A DNA stretch of 64,000 nucleotides, taken from contig NZ_FPHO01000003.1 of assembly GCF_900117455.1 (NCBI RefSeq), forward strand, positions 1,826,501 to 1,890,500, written 5' to 3'. The position numbers and the translations under genes were made by a program. The stretch comes from Hyphomicrobium sp. CS1GBMeth3 (GTDB taxonomy: Bacteria; Pseudomonadota; Alphaproteobacteria; Rhizobiales; Hyphomicrobiaceae). The number at the start of each line of letters is the position of its first letter. The stretch's first letter is position 1. The notes beneath the pieces are model-generated. The model did not search any database and had not been told where the DNA came from. It saw nothing but the letters and a program-made list of their open reading frames with translations. This document shows positions 33,977 to 44,540 of this stretch, piece after piece.

Positions 33977-34094
33977 CAGGGTCCTTTCTAAACGGAGTTG
34001 CGCTACCATATCTGGAAAGCGTGCCCTGCGGCAGGGGGAGCGTCATTGCTGCGCTGCCCAGCCGGCCAGGGCGCGAAAATTGGGAGACGGCGCT

Positions 34095-34907
34095 ATGTCG
34101 GTGCGGGGCTTATGTCTGGGGCTTGCGATCGCAGGCGCGACAGCCGGCATCCCCGTTGCGACCCCGGCGCGTGCCCAATCCATGCTCGACATGGTCGATT
34201 TGATGTCCCCGGCCTTCACGCAGGCCGAGATGAGCCGTGCCGACATCGAAAAGGCCATCGCCGGCCTGCCCGAGGGCGAGAAGCTTGACCTTTTCGGCAA
34301 GGCCCTGAACAAGCTTGATCTCTCCGGCATGGACCTGCGCCGCGTCAACCTCCAGGCGGCGCGCCTCATGGGCTCGGATCTTTCCGGCGCCAATCTCGAA
34401 GGTGTGAACCTTGATTCCGCCTGGGCGCTGAATTCCAATTGGACACGCGTCAACCTCAAAGGCGCGAGCCTGTTCGGCACCCAGCTGATTGGTGCCAAGC
34501 TCGACGGCGCCGACATGAGCGGCGCCCGAGTTGCGGGCGACTTTTCTAAAGCCAGCATGACGGGCGCCAACCTCGACGGGGCCGACCTCTCCGCCGACGA
34601 GAAGAACCAGTCGATGGGGCTGATGCGAGGCACGTTCCGCAGCGCCAACCTCGAAGGCGCTTCGCTCAAGGGCGCCAACCTGCGCCGCGCGCTGATCGAG
34701 TACACCTCGTTGAGGAACGCCGATCTCACGGGCGCCTCTCTCGCCGGCAGCGAGCTTGGCGGTTCGGACTTCACGGAAGCAAACGTGGCCGGCGCTGATT
34801 TCGCCGAGGCAGACCTCAATAGCGCCCACATCGGCGCCATGAGGAACGCCGACAAGGCTCTCAATATCGACAAGGCGAAGAACGTCGACCGGGCATTCCG
34901 AAACTGA
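34095..34907 (+). CDS. Exported pentapeptide-repeat protein
   Basis: A 270-residue protein with a signal peptide (LCLGLAIAGATAGIPVATPARA), then an alpha-helical lead-in and about 25 tandem pentapeptides of the A(D/N)LxG type from residue 75 to 255 (for example LSGANLEGVNLDSA and LTGASLAGSELGG). These fold as a right-handed four-sided beta helix. Exported members have no assigned activity. ATG 34095 has a GGGAG ribosome site and gives a proper signal peptide. It is divergent from the His-tailed redoxin gene. Confidence 0.85.
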   Translation: MSVRGLCLGLAIAGATAGIPVATPARAQSMLDMVDLMSPAFTQAEMSRADIEKAIAGLPEGEKLDLFGKALNKLDLSGMDLRRVNLQAARLMGSDLSGANLEGVNLDSAWALNSNWTRVNLKGASLFGTQLIGAKLDGADMSGARVAGDFSKASMTGANLDGADLSADEKNQSMGLMRGTFRSANLEGASLKGANLRRALIEYTSLRNADLTGASLAGSELGGSDFTEANVAGADFAEADLNSAHIGAMRNADKALNIDKAKNVDRAFRN

Positions 34908-34946
34908 GGCCAGGGGCGCGGTGCCGTGTGGCGTCAGGCTGGCTGG

Positions 34947-35339
34947 CTACGGCAGATCGGCGGCCGGCCACACCTGGAACAGCCCGCTGCTCGTGGTGCT
35001 CATGGCCTCGACGACGGCCATATTGTCGAAGCCGGCGAGGCGCGACTGCATGGCGACGAGCAAGGCGTGCTCGCCGCGCGCGTCCATGGGAATCGCGATC
35101 GACTGGCGGCCGTCGCGGTTGGTGAGGATCCAGAACAGGTCCGGTTCGAACGGGCCCGCATCCGTCGTCAGCACGGCAACGTTTCCAAGCTCGGCCCAGG
35201 CGAGCGTCAGCGCGCTTCCCGCGCCGTCGTCGACGCTGATGATCTTGTCGTCATGCGAGACGCACACGGGAGACGTGACGCGGCGTTGAGGCAGAGCCTC
35301 TGGGCGTCGTCCGAACAGCTTGGAAAGCCAGTCCAGCAT
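34947..35339 (-). CDS. Conserved-type small protein, unknown
   Basis: A 130-residue protein (begins MLDWLSKLFGRRPEALPQRR) with no signal peptide or membrane helix. It has mixed alpha/beta character with short strands such as LFWILTNRDGRQSIAIPM and an acidic centre. I do not recognise a family. It is convergent with the pentapeptide-repeat gene and stands alone. Confidence 0.6.
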   Translation of the reverse strand: MLDWLSKLFGRRPEALPQRRVTSPVCVSHDDKIISVDDGAGSALTLAWAELGNVAVLTTDAGPFEPDLFWILTNRDGRQSIAIPMDARGEHALLVAMQSRLAGFDNMAVVEAMSTTSSGLFQVWPAADLP

Positions 35340-35468
35340 CGCACCACGTGTCCCGAGCCGGGGTATGCGGCGAGGCTTAATTCACCTCGAACAGAGCTCG
35401 CCGCACCGCTCCTGTAGATCGAATCATACGGGAGAACGAGCATCAGCCATAAGCGCGAAACCGCACAT

Positions 35469-35493
35469 GAAAAACCCCCGGTGAGAACCGGGG
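35469..35493 (-). terminator. Intrinsic terminator of pckG
   Basis: Perfect stem CCCCGGT/ACCGGGG with a four-base loop, followed on the minus strand by GGTTTTTC. It begins 27 bases past the PEP carboxykinase stop. Confidence 0.9.
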
Positions 35494-35520
35494 ATCTTTC
35501 GAGGCTCTAAGCGTGGCTTC

Positions 35521-37326
35521 TCAGCCGAGCCGCTGCTCGAGCGCCGCAAGCTCCTCGGAGAGCCCAGCGGGCAGTTTGGCACCGAAAGTCGCGAAATGCT
35601 CGCGGATGGACGGAAGCTCTGCCTTCCAACCGTCACCGTCCACGCGCAAGAGCTCCGAGAGCGCCTCGCTCGATATGTTGAGCCCCGCGACGTCGAGTGC
35701 GCCGTCGGCCGGCAGCCGCCCGATGGGCGTCTCGACGGCTTGGGCCGCATCGTCGCAGCGCTCGAAGATCCACTTCAGGACGCGGCTGTTTTCGGCATAG
35801 CCCGGCCAAAGGAACTTGCCCTCCGGGCTCTTCCGGAACCAGTTCACATAAAAGATTTTCGGCATCCGGCCGCCGCCATTTTCACCGATATTGATCCAGT
35901 GCTGGAAATAATCGCCCATGTGGTAGCCGCAGAACGGCAGCATCGCCATCGGATCGCGGCGTAGATCGCCGACCTTGCCCGCCGCCGCCGCCGTTTTCTC
36001 GGATGCCATGATGGAGCCGAGAAACGTACCATGCCGCCAGGAGAGAGCCTCCGACACGAGCGGCACAACCGAGGCCCGCCGCCCGCCGAACAGGATGGCA
36101 TCGATCGGCACGCCGGCCGGGTCGTCCCACTCCTTGGCGATGACCGGGCACTGCGCGGCAGGTGCCGTGAAGCGCGCGTTAGGATGCGCGGCAGGCCGCC
36201 CCGAGGCAGGCGTCCACGAGCGGCGCATCCAGTCGATAGCGTGCGCTGGCGGCTCGCTCATGCCCTCCCACCAGACGTCGCCGTCATCGGTCAGCGCCAC
36301 GTTGGAATAGATGATGTTGGCGCCGAGCGTCTTCATCGCGTTGAGATTGCTTTCGTTCGACGTGCCGGGCGCGACGCCGAAGAAGCCGGTCTCGGGATTG
36401 ATGGCATAAAGGCGCCCGTCGGCGCCAAACTTCATCCAGCAGATGTCGTCGCCGATCGTCTCGGCCTTCCAGCCGGGAATGGTCGGCACCAGCATGGCGA
36501 GGTTGGTCTTGCCGCAGGCCGACGGGAAGGCAGCGGCAATGTATTTCACGCGGCCTTCCGGGTTGGTGAGCTTGAGGATCAGCATATGCTCGGCCATCCA
36601 GCCCTCGTCGCGGGCTTTGACCGATGCGATGCGCAGCGCGTGGCACTTCTTGCCGAGAAGCGCGTTGCCGCCGTAGCCGGAACCGTACGACCAGATCTCG
36701 CGCGTCTCCGGGAAATGCGAGATGTACTTGGTCTTGTCGCACGGCCAGGGCACGTCTGCGGTGGATGGTGTCGAAAGCGGATAGCCCACAGTATGGCGCC
36801 CGCGCACGAAGTCCGGGCTCTGGCCGAGCGCCTCGAGCACCTTGTCGCCGACGCGAGTCATGATGTGCATGTTGGCGACCGCGTAGGCGCTGTCCGTCAC
36901 CATGACGCCGATACCGGCAATCGGGGAGCCGATCGGCCCCATCGAATAGGGCACGACGTACATCGTGCGCCCTGCCATGGCGCCGTCGTAGAGCTGGGTG
37001 AGCGTCGCCTTCATCTCGGCGGGGTCGGCCCAATTGTTGGTCGGGCCGGCGTCCTCTTTCGAGAGGGAGCAGATGAAGGTCTGGTCTTCGACGCGGGCGA
37101 CATCCGCAGGGTCGGAGCGCACAAGGATCGAGTTAGGGCGTCGGGCGGGGTTGAGCCATTGGGCAGTGCCCGCATCCACAAGGGACTTGAGAAGCTCCTG
37201 ATATTCCCATTTGCTGCCGTTGCACCATCGAACGCGTTCGGGCTTGAACAGGGCCCGGGAGTCTTCGACGAAGGCGAGGACGGCCGGATTAGTCGTTTTG
37301 ACCTCCAGTGGGGGCATAGCGTTCAT
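35521..37326 (-). CDS. pckG: Phosphoenolpyruvate carboxykinase (GTP)
   Basis: Converts oxaloacetate and GTP to PEP, CO2 and GDP, for gluconeogenesis. The 601-residue length and motifs are those of the GTP-dependent class: P-loop [13 protein letters not shown], the metal-binding GDDICWM segment, [16 protein letters not shown], and GTP-class [16 protein letters not shown] 37326 has a strong GGAGGAG site. It is downstream of the HugZ-like gene on the same strand and ends at a clear terminator. In related Rhizobiales the ATP-type pckA commonly sits in this position next to chvI. Confidence 0.95.
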   Translation of the reverse strand: MNAMPPLEVKTTNPAVLAFVEDSRALFKPERVRWCNGSKWEYQELLKSLVDAGTAQWLNPARRPNSILVRSDPADVARVEDQTFICSLSKEDAGPTNNWADPAEMKATLTQLYDGAMAGRTMYVVPYSMGPIGSPIAGIGVMVTDSAYAVANMHIMTRVGDKVLEALGQSPDFVRGRHTVGYPLSTPSTADVPWPCDKTKYISHFPETREIWSYGSGYGGNALLGKKCHALRIASVKARDEGWMAEHMLILKLTNPEGRVKYIAAAFPSACGKTNLAMLVPTIPGWKAETIGDDICWMKFGADGRLYAINPETGFFGVAPGTSNESNLNAMKTLGANIIYSNVALTDDGDVWWEGMSEPPAHAIDWMRRSWTPASGRPAAHPNARFTAPAAQCPVIAKEWDDPAGVPIDAILFGGRRASVVPLVSEALSWRHGTFLGSIMASEKTAAAAGKVGDLRRDPMAMLPFCGYHMGDYFQHWINIGENGGGRMPKIFYVNWFRKSPEGKFLWPGYAENSRVLKWIFERCDDAAQAVETPIGRLPADGALDVAGLNISSEALSELLRVDGDGWKAELPSIREHFATFGAKLPAGLSEELAALEQRLG

Positions 37327-37452
37327 GGGTGCTCCTCCGCGCGGCAGGCTTTGATTTAGCCAAGAAATTTCCTCTTTTGTATTGAGCGCGCGCAAAGGCT
37401 ACATGGAAGGGTTCATCCGTACAAGCACGCACGGGCGTCAGATGTGGCAGCA

Positions 37453-38232
37453 CTAACGTATCGGTTGACGATCTCGCGCAAGCGAAACGAGTGCCACAAG
37501 CTCGCGACGCGCATCGTCCGGAGTGGTGATCCTGTTTTGGAACAGGAGCCGGCAGGTCATGCCGTCGCAAACGAGATCGAAGCCTTCGGGGTCGATGCCG
37601 GTCATGCGCCAGGGGCCGCCCGGCGCACCGGCCAACACGGTCGCGTAGAGCGCGATCGCCGCCGAATGGTCTTCGTTCATATGTGAGACAATGTCCGACT
37701 GCGCCGCGACGAGTCCTGCTGCGTCGGACACGTCGAGCAGAAAGTCATCGGGTTTGAGATCCACGATGCGCCCGAAGCCGCCAATGAAATGTGCCCGCTC
37801 GGGCGTAAGCTCGTAGAAGGCGAAATCGGGAAAGTCGGCGTAGCCGCCGGCAAGCGGATGACGGGCCAGAAACCGTTCGCGGGCGGAGGTGCGCTGGGTT
37901 TTGCTGACCCGGCCGATAACCGTAACGCGCCCGCCCGCCAAGGGGTCTCCAGCCGCATCGGTTCCGTCGAAGAGCAGGCTGGCGCGGCCGTCGGACTTGA
38001 GATTCTGCGTGTGAAGTGCGAGGGTTGAGATAAGAAGCAGCGGCGTTCCGTCCACATCGGTTGCGACGGTGACCAGCGAGGCGTAAGGATGTCCGCTCGA
38101 AGCCTCGAGCGTGGCAAGTGCCCCCTTGAGGGCTTGGCGCATCAGTTTGCGTGCGGCTTGCCCAGGCGTTGACGGGGAGCCTTGCGACGCCTGAGGAACG
38201 CCGGGATCCGTGCCGCGGTCGGTGTCTGCCAT
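37453..38232 (-). CDS. HugZ-like heme-utilization / pyridoxamine-phosphate-oxidase-fold protein
   Basis: A 259-residue protein. The N-terminal split-barrel flavin/heme-binding domain (LATLEASSGHPYASLVTVA and PLLLISTLALHTQNL) is followed by a C-terminal DUF2470 domain with HMNEDHSAAI. This arrangement is found in HugZ-type heme oxygenases and related FMN proteins. Heme degradation is the likely activity but not certain. It lies between chvI (divergent) and pckG. Confidence 0.82.
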   Translation of the reverse strand: MADTDRGTDPGVPQASQGSPSTPGQAARKLMRQALKGALATLEASSGHPYASLVTVATDVDGTPLLLISTLALHTQNLKSDGRASLLFDGTDAAGDPLAGGRVTVIGRVSKTQRTSARERFLARHPLAGGYADFPDFAFYELTPERAHFIGGFGRIVDLKPDDFLLDVSDAAGLVAAQSDIVSHMNEDHSAAIALYATVLAGAPGGPWRMTGIDPEGFDLVCDGMTCRLLFQNRITTPDDARRELVALVSLARDRQPIR

Positions 38233-38364
38233 CTATATCATCCGTCTGTTGTGAACTGTTCAGTTCGCGTTCAGGCCCCTTCTCATATAGAGAGCCCTGC
38301 CACAATTGATCCACCTTGGGACCATAAAGCGCCAAGAGCGTGATATAGGGTTGCCGCGAGGATA

Positions 38365-39081
38365 ATGGGGACCATGAAAGAGAAAAGCACGATCGCGCTC
38401 GTAGATGACGAGCGCAATATTCTGACCTCGCTGGGAATGGCGCTCGAGGCAGAGGGCTATAAGGTGCGCACCTATAGCGACGGGGCTTCTGCTCTTGAGG
38501 CCTTGACCGAGGACCCTGCCGATCTCGGCATCTTCGATATCAAGATGCCGCGCATGGATGGCATGGAGCTTCTGCGTCGCGTGCGCCAGCAGTCCGACAT
38601 GCCGGTCATCTTCCTCACCTCGAAGGACGAGGAGATCGATGAGCTGTTCGGTCTCAAGATGGGCGCCGACGACTATATCGCGAAGCCCTTCTCGCAGCGC
38701 CTGATCGTCGAGCGCGTGCGCGCCATCCTGCGCCGCTTGCAGCCCAAGGATGGGCAGACAGCCGAGCCCCAGGTCGCCCACATCCTCGAGCGCGGCAAGC
38801 TCCGGCTCGATCCCGAGCGGCACACCTGCCATTGGGACAATCGGCCGGTCACTCTGACTGTCACCGAATTTCTGATCCTTCAGGCCCTCGCCCATCGCCC
38901 CGGCGTGGTTAAGACGCGCGACGCGCTGATGGATGCCGCCTACGATGACCAAGTCTATGTTGACGATCGCACGATCGACAGCCATATCAAGCGCTTGCGC
39001 AAGAAGTTCAAGCAGGTCGACGACAGTTTCGACGTCATCGAGACGCTCTATGGCGTAGGCTACCGCTTCAAGGAAGCATGA
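38365..39081 (+). CDS. chvI: Two-component response regulator ChvI
   Basis: A 238-residue OmpR/PhoB-type regulator. The receiver domain has acidic DD at 14-15, phospho-acceptor Asp58 in [10 protein letters not shown], and KP in IAKPFSQ. The C-terminal winged helix ends with [15 protein letters not shown] sequence ([15 protein letters not shown]). ChvI with its kinase ChvG controls acid, envelope and host-associated responses in Rhizobiales and represses or activates many envelope genes. It is directly followed by chvG. Start ATG 38365 or ATG 38374. Confidence 0.93.
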   Translation: MGTMKEKSTIALVDDERNILTSLGMALEAEGYKVRTYSDGASALEALTEDPADLGIFDIKMPRMDGMELLRRVRQQSDMPVIFLTSKDEEIDELFGLKMGADDYIAKPFSQRLIVERVRAILRRLQPKDGQTAEPQVAHILERGKLRLDPERHTCHWDNRPVTLTVTEFLILQALAHRPGVVKTRDALMDAAYDDQVYVDDRTIDSHIKRLRKKFKQVDDSFDVIETLYGVGYRFKEA

Positions 39082-39207
39082 CGCGGCTCGTGAGTGCGTA
39101 GCGGACCAAGCGCAGGTGTCCGCACCGATGCCGCTCTTGAAACGGGTCGCTCTTGAGAAGTGACACGCATGGGCAGACCGGAACGCATCGGTCCGCAGGG
39201 AGGGGCA

Positions 39208-41133
39208 ATGGCGCTCGAGACCGAGCGGAGGCCAACGGCTGGCACCGGCTTCGAGGGACTCCTCACCGGGGCGCGCCGCTCGCTCATCATGCTCGCCGCT
39301 CGCCTGCGCTACATGCTGCGTCGCCGCCCGAAGGCAAGCGACGTGCCGCTGCGTTTGCCCTCGCCCGTCCGCTTCATCGCCGGCAGCCTGCTGCGCCGCA
39401 TCCTGGTGGCGAGCCTCGGCGGTCTCGTCGTGATGATCGGCGGCATTCTCTACTTCAACCAGAATAACGCCTGGCTCATCGACGCGAAGCGCGAGTCGCT
39501 GCGTGTGCAGGGCGAGATCATCGCGGCCGCGATTGCGGGTGACGCGCGCGTCGAGACCGGCCGTCTCGTCATCCACGCCGACCCGGCTGCGGAGGACGAA
39601 CCGGTCTCGTCTTACGACGACGCCTTCACCGCCCACGAGCTGTCCATTCGCCCTGAGCGTGTGGCGCCGATCCTGCGCCGCCTGATCGAGCCGACCACGC
39701 GCCGCGCCCGCGTCTACAGCCGCGACGGAACGCTGGTAATGGACTCGGCGACGCTTCTGAAGCGTGGCCAGCTCTCGCGTCACGAGCCTAAGGTGACCGA
39801 CGGCGGCCGCACCACCACCAAGGATTTCTGGACTCGCCTCAGGGCTTGGATGCTCGCCAACAACGATCTGCCCGTCTACAAGGAGATCGGCAACGCCAAC
39901 GGCACCTCATATCCGGAGGTCCGCCAAGCCCTCGAGGGCAAGGCGACGGCGATGCTGCTCTTGAACGAGAAGGGCCAGCAGATCGTCTCGACGGCCGTTC
40001 CCATCCAGCGTGCCTCGGGCGTCCAGGGCGTGCTCCTGATGTCGACGCGCCCCGGCGAGATCGACAAGATCGTCTCCGATCAGCAGGATCAGATCTGGCT
40101 GCTCGCGGCCTTTGCCCTGTTGGCGTCGCTCTTGAGCGCCCTTCTTCTCGCCCGCACCGTTGCCGGTCCGATCCGCCGGCTGTCCGCCGCGGCCGAGCAC
40201 GTGAGCCGCAACATCACCGCGCGCCGTGAGCTGCCGGACTTTGCGCACCGGACCGACGAGGTGGGCCAGATGGCGTCCGCGTTCGCGGCCATGACGGCTG
40301 CGCTCTACCGCCGCGTCGAGGCGAGCGAGAGCTTTGCTGCCGACGTCGCACACGAGCTCAAGAACCCGCTGACCGCCGCTCGCTCGATGGCGGAATCGCT
40401 CGCCTACGCCAAGACGGAAGAGCAGCGCAAAGAGGTCGTGAAGCAGATTCAGAACGAGCTCATGCGCCTCAATCGGCTGATCACCGATGTGTCCAACGCC
40501 TCGCGCCTTGATGCCGAGCTTGCCCGCCAGCAGATGGGTCCCGTCGACGTCACGGGTGTGGTTGCGAGCGTGACCCAGATCTTCAAGGACATCCTGGTCG
40601 GCGATACGCGCCGCGTGGAGACGACGGTCGCAATTGCTCCATTCGATGGCGCCTTCCTCGTCGATGGACACGCGGGCCGCCTTGGCCAGGTGCTGACCAA
40701 TCTCGTCGACAACGCGATCTCTTTCTCTCCGCCGGGATGCGCGGTCACCGTTCGCCTGCGTCGCGTCAGCGGCCACGTGGAGCTGGTGGTGGAGGACGAG
40801 GGGCCGGGTATCCCCAAGGATCGCCTCGATATCATCTTCGATCGCTTCTATACTGATCGGCCCGATACGGAGGCCGTGCGCGGCAAGAACTCGGGTCTCG
40901 GCCTCTCGATCTCGCGCGAGATCATCCGCGCGCACGGCGGCGAGATCACTGCCGAGAACAGAGAGCCGGGGCTTCTCTCCTCTCCGCCGGGCACGCTGGC
41001 CGAGCGCCCGCATGGCGCGCGTTTCGTCGTGCGTCTGCCCGCGCTCGTGACCTCTGCGCGCTCCGGGTTGCCGGGAGGACGTCGCGTACAGGCAATGGAT
41101 CGCCAACATGAGCCCGTCGCCGAGCGCAACTGA
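39208..41133 (+). CDS. chvG: Sensor histidine kinase ChvG
   Basis: A 641-residue inner-membrane kinase. A long basic N-terminal cytoplasmic region precedes TM1 (ILVASLGGLVVMIGGILYF), a periplasmic sensor domain (about residues 75-300), TM2 (IWLLAAFALLASLLSALLL) and a HAMP domain. The H-box DVAHELKNPL contains His382. ATP-binding boxes are LVDNAISFSP, DEGPGIP and GLGLSI. In homologues the periplasmic part binds the repressor ExoR, which is not in this window. ATG 39208 has the best ribosome site (GGGAGGGG); a GTG lies at 39160. Confidence 0.93.
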   Translation: MALETERRPTAGTGFEGLLTGARRSLIMLAARLRYMLRRRPKASDVPLRLPSPVRFIAGSLLRRILVASLGGLVVMIGGILYFNQNNAWLIDAKRESLRVQGEIIAAAIAGDARVETGRLVIHADPAAEDEPVSSYDDAFTAHELSIRPERVAPILRRLIEPTTRRARVYSRDGTLVMDSATLLKRGQLSRHEPKVTDGGRTTTKDFWTRLRAWMLANNDLPVYKEIGNANGTSYPEVRQALEGKATAMLLLNEKGQQIVSTAVPIQRASGVQGVLLMSTRPGEIDKIVSDQQDQIWLLAAFALLASLLSALLLARTVAGPIRRLSAAAEHVSRNITARRELPDFAHRTDEVGQMASAFAAMTAALYRRVEASESFAADVAHELKNPLTAARSMAESLAYAKTEEQRKEVVKQIQNELMRLNRLITDVSNASRLDAELARQQMGPVDVTGVVASVTQIFKDILVGDTRRVETTVAIAPFDGAFLVDGHAGRLGQVLTNLVDNAISFSPPGCAVTVRLRRVSGHVELVVEDEGPGIPKDRLDIIFDRFYTDRPDTEAVRGKNSGLGLSISREIIRAHGGEITAENREPGLLSSPPGTLAERPHGARFVVRLPALVTSARSGLPGGRRVQAMDRQHEPVAERN

Positions 41134-41587
41134 ACTCGTTCATGCAACCGCGCTGGCGCTCGGCGACAAGGCGGTTTTGATCCGCGGCCCCTCGGGCTCT
41201 GGCAAATCGGATCTCACCCTGCGCTGTATCGCGCTGCCGCCCCTCGCGCATAGTCCGCTGCGTGCGGAGCTTGTCGCCGATGATCAAGTTCAATGCGTGC
41301 GAAGGGAAGACGGTCTCGTGGTAAGCCCGCCCGCAACCCTCGCGGGCAAGATCGAGGTGCGCGGGCTTGGCATTTTGACGCTGACGTATCGGCCGTCCGC
41401 ACGCCTTGCCCTCGTCGTCGATCTCGTGGCGAGCGAGGCGGTGGAACGCTATCCACTGGAATCCCTCACCGCTGAATACCTCGGGATCGTGCTCCCCGTC
41501 GTGCGGCTTGCGCCCTTTGAAGCCTCTGCGCCTGTCAAGCTTATTCTGGCCCTGGAGGCGGCCCCTGGGACATTAACTGCGCCGTGA
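41108..41587 (+). CDS. hprK: HPr kinase/phosphorylase, short form
   Basis: A 159-residue protein containing only the catalytic C-terminal domain of HPr kinase: Walker A GPSGSGKSD (residues 27-35) and the signature VRGLGIL, followed by the phosphatase-region acidic residues. It phosphorylates HPr on its regulatory serine. Alphaproteobacteria usually have this short version, without the N-terminal domain of Gram-positive HprK. It overlaps the end of chvG by 26 bases, so the two are translationally coupled. Confidence 0.92.
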   Translation: MSPSPSATELVHATALALGDKAVLIRGPSGSGKSDLTLRCIALPPLAHSPLRAELVADDQVQCVRREDGLVVSPPATLAGKIEVRGLGILTLTYRPSARLALVVDLVASEAVERYPLESLTAEYLGIVLPVVRLAPFEASAPVKLILALEAAPGTLTAP

Positions 41588-41783
41588 GCGGTGGTCGGAA
41601 AGTCCTTGCTTTGCCCGCGAACCCCTGTAAGTCTCCGGCCCGCCGCGCAACACTGGGGGCCGCGGCATCCGGAACGCTCATGACACCACGGAGAATGTCG
41701 TGACGCCTTGGAGACTTGGAGCGCCGTCCTGTGACCGGGACAAAGCGCATCATCCGGCAGCGAAACAACTCGGCTCGGACTAG

Positions 41784-42188
41784 ATGATCGGACTTGTGAT
41801 CGTCACACACGGCGGCTTGGCAGTCGAGTTCCGCGCGGCGCTCGAGCACATCGTCGGACCTCAGACACAGCTCGAGACGATCTCGATCGGACCTGAGGAC
41901 GACATGGAGGCGCGCCGCGCCGAGATCCTCGACGCCGTGCGGCGAACGGAGACCGGATCGGGTGTCATCATCCTGACCGACATGTTCGGCGGCACGCCAT
42001 CGAACCTCGCCATTTCAGTCATGGACGAGGCGCATGTCGAGATTCTTGCAGGCATCAACCTGCCGATCCTCGTCAAGCTTGCGGGCCTCAGGGCCGAGGT
42101 GCCGCTGGACGAAGCGGTGACGCTGGCGCGCGAAGCGGGACGCAAGTACATCAAGGTTGCGAGCCAGGAATTGTCCGGCGAGCAGTGA
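41784..42188 (+). CDS. PTS EIIA component, mannose family (EIIA-Man-like)
   Basis: A 134-residue cytosolic protein, MIGLVIVTHGG at the start with the phospho-accepting His9, and TDMFGGTPSN as the second family motif. In Rhizobiales it receives phosphate from HPr, but no sugar permease is attached. It probably works as a regulatory relay in carbon and nitrogen control. It follows hprK after a 196-base gap without a terminator. Confidence 0.92.
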   Translation: MIGLVIVTHGGLAVEFRAALEHIVGPQTQLETISIGPEDDMEARRAEILDAVRRTETGSGVIILTDMFGGTPSNLAISVMDEAHVEILAGINLPILVKLAGLRAEVPLDEAVTLAREAGRKYIKVASQELSGEQ

Positions 42189-42207
42189 GGTCGGCGAGAC
42201 GCGCGCG

Positions 42208-42513
42208 ATGCCCGAGATCAGAGACAGCAAGCGCCCCGAGGCCGTCGTCACCGTCGTCAACCGCAAGGGTCTGCACGCGCGCGCATCCGCCAAGTTCGTA
42301 AAGCTCGCCGAGGGTTTCGAGGCGACGGTCACCGTCACGCGCGACGGCCAGACTGTGGGCGGCACCTCGATCATGGGCCTGATGATGCTGGCCGCCGGCC
42401 CCGGCTCGACGCTTTACATCACGGCCGAGGGTAACGAAGGACCCGAAGCGCTCGCGGCGTTGGTTGACCTTGTCGAGACGGGCTTCGGCGAGGAGCTCGC
42501 CGAGGAAGACTGA
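42208..42513 (+). CDS. ptsH: HPr phosphocarrier protein
   Basis: A 101-residue HPr: the EI phosphorylation site is His23 (RKGLHARASAKFV), and the HprK target is Ser54 in GGTSIMGLMML. The C-terminal tail is acidic and a little longer than in E. coli HPr. It starts 20 bases after the EIIA stop. Enzyme I is not in the window; ptsP elsewhere is presumed to phosphorylate it. Confidence 0.93.
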   Translation: MPEIRDSKRPEAVVTVVNRKGLHARASAKFVKLAEGFEATVTVTRDGQTVGGTSIMGLMMLAAGPGSTLYITAEGNEGPEALAALVDLVETGFGEELAEED

Positions 42514-42660
42514 GCCGGAACGCGCAACCTTCGAGACCGCCCCCCGACCACCTCGATCCGTCACAAGCGCTGACCTTCGTCATCCGAAAGCAGGGCCCAA
42601 AAGCCCCCGCGCTTGCCGGCCTCAGGCCCGCAAGCCATTTTGCCGCACGCCGCCGCGGAC

Positions 42661-42683
42661 ATAAGGACTTGTTTATATCTTAT
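42661..42683. promoter_or_regulatory. AT-rich inverted repeat upstream of ahcY
   Basis: ATAAG (42661-42665) and CTTAT (42679-42683) flank GACTTGTTTATAT in an otherwise GC-rich region, about 115 bases before ahcY. ArsR-type SAH-responsive repressors (SahR) are known to bind palindromes upstream of ahcY in Proteobacteria, so this is a candidate operator or promoter. No SAH riboswitch structure was recognised. Confidence 0.35.
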
Positions 42684-42797
42684 TGCGATCGGCGCCCCAG
42701 GCCGCTATAGGAGGGGCGACTTTGCGCGCCCGGGCCGGACTGCGCTCCGATTTCTGCGCCCGGATCTGCTCGAAAAAGCACCCATAGAAGGACGCCC

Positions 42798-44204
<1,407 letters not shown>

Positions 44205-44291
44205 GTGGCGCGGAGCCGGGCGCCGCCCATGGCGGATCCGGCACCAAAAATGATTCGCAAGCGGCCTTGTATCGCGCAGGGCTACATATCG

Positions 44292-44319
44292 CCGGCTCCC
44301 GACCCGTGTCGGGAGCCGG
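44292..44319. terminator. Strong hairpin downstream of ahcY
   Basis: A perfect 12-base stem (CCGGCTCCCGAC/GTCGGGAGCCGG) with a four-base loop starts 88 bases after the ahcY stop. No T-run follows, so it may be a Rho-assisted or RNA-stabilising element rather than a classical terminator. Confidence 0.45.
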
Positions 44320-44415
44320 ATGCGTATTCGCCAGGGCTGGCACAGGTCCCCTAAGGTCCCCATAATTCAAGTTGCGATTCGCTCTTCTGGGCGAAGGGCG
44401 CGGACACTGCCGCCG

Positions 44416-44462
44416 GAGTGCTTCCGCAGCAGTGTGAAAGCGGTTTTCCCGACGAGAAGCAC
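44416..44462. repeat. Diverged copy of the 16.9-kb dispersed repeat
   Basis: GAGTGCTTCCGCAGC, then AAAGCGGTTTTCCCG and AGAAGCAC, match the pattern of the repeats at 16878-16972 with several substitutions. It again lies between genes. Confidence 0.65.
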
Positions 44463-44540
44463 GAGAGAACTAAGGAGCTAGGGTCTTTCTGCGATCCGCC
44501 GGATGAGCGGAAAGCCCCTGGAGATCGAACCCCGAGATCG

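Larger units (their letters stand above)
44205..44540. other. Intergenic region between ahcY and divL
   Basis: 336 bases without a gene. It holds the strong hairpin at 44292-44319 and a diverged copy of the dispersed palindromic repeat at 44416-44462, each noted separately. Confidence 0.5.

Noticed and set aside
33035..33991. Plus-strand frame with a Val/Met-rich stretch looking like a membrane protein
   Set aside because: The hydrophobic run is the antisense of the His-Asp tail of the redoxin (GTG/ATG repeats read from CAC/CAT), not a real membrane gene.
42514..42797. SAH riboswitch before ahcY
   Set aside because: I could not trace the conserved pseudoknot core of the SAH riboswitch. Only an AT-rich inverted repeat was noted; a covariance search would settle it.
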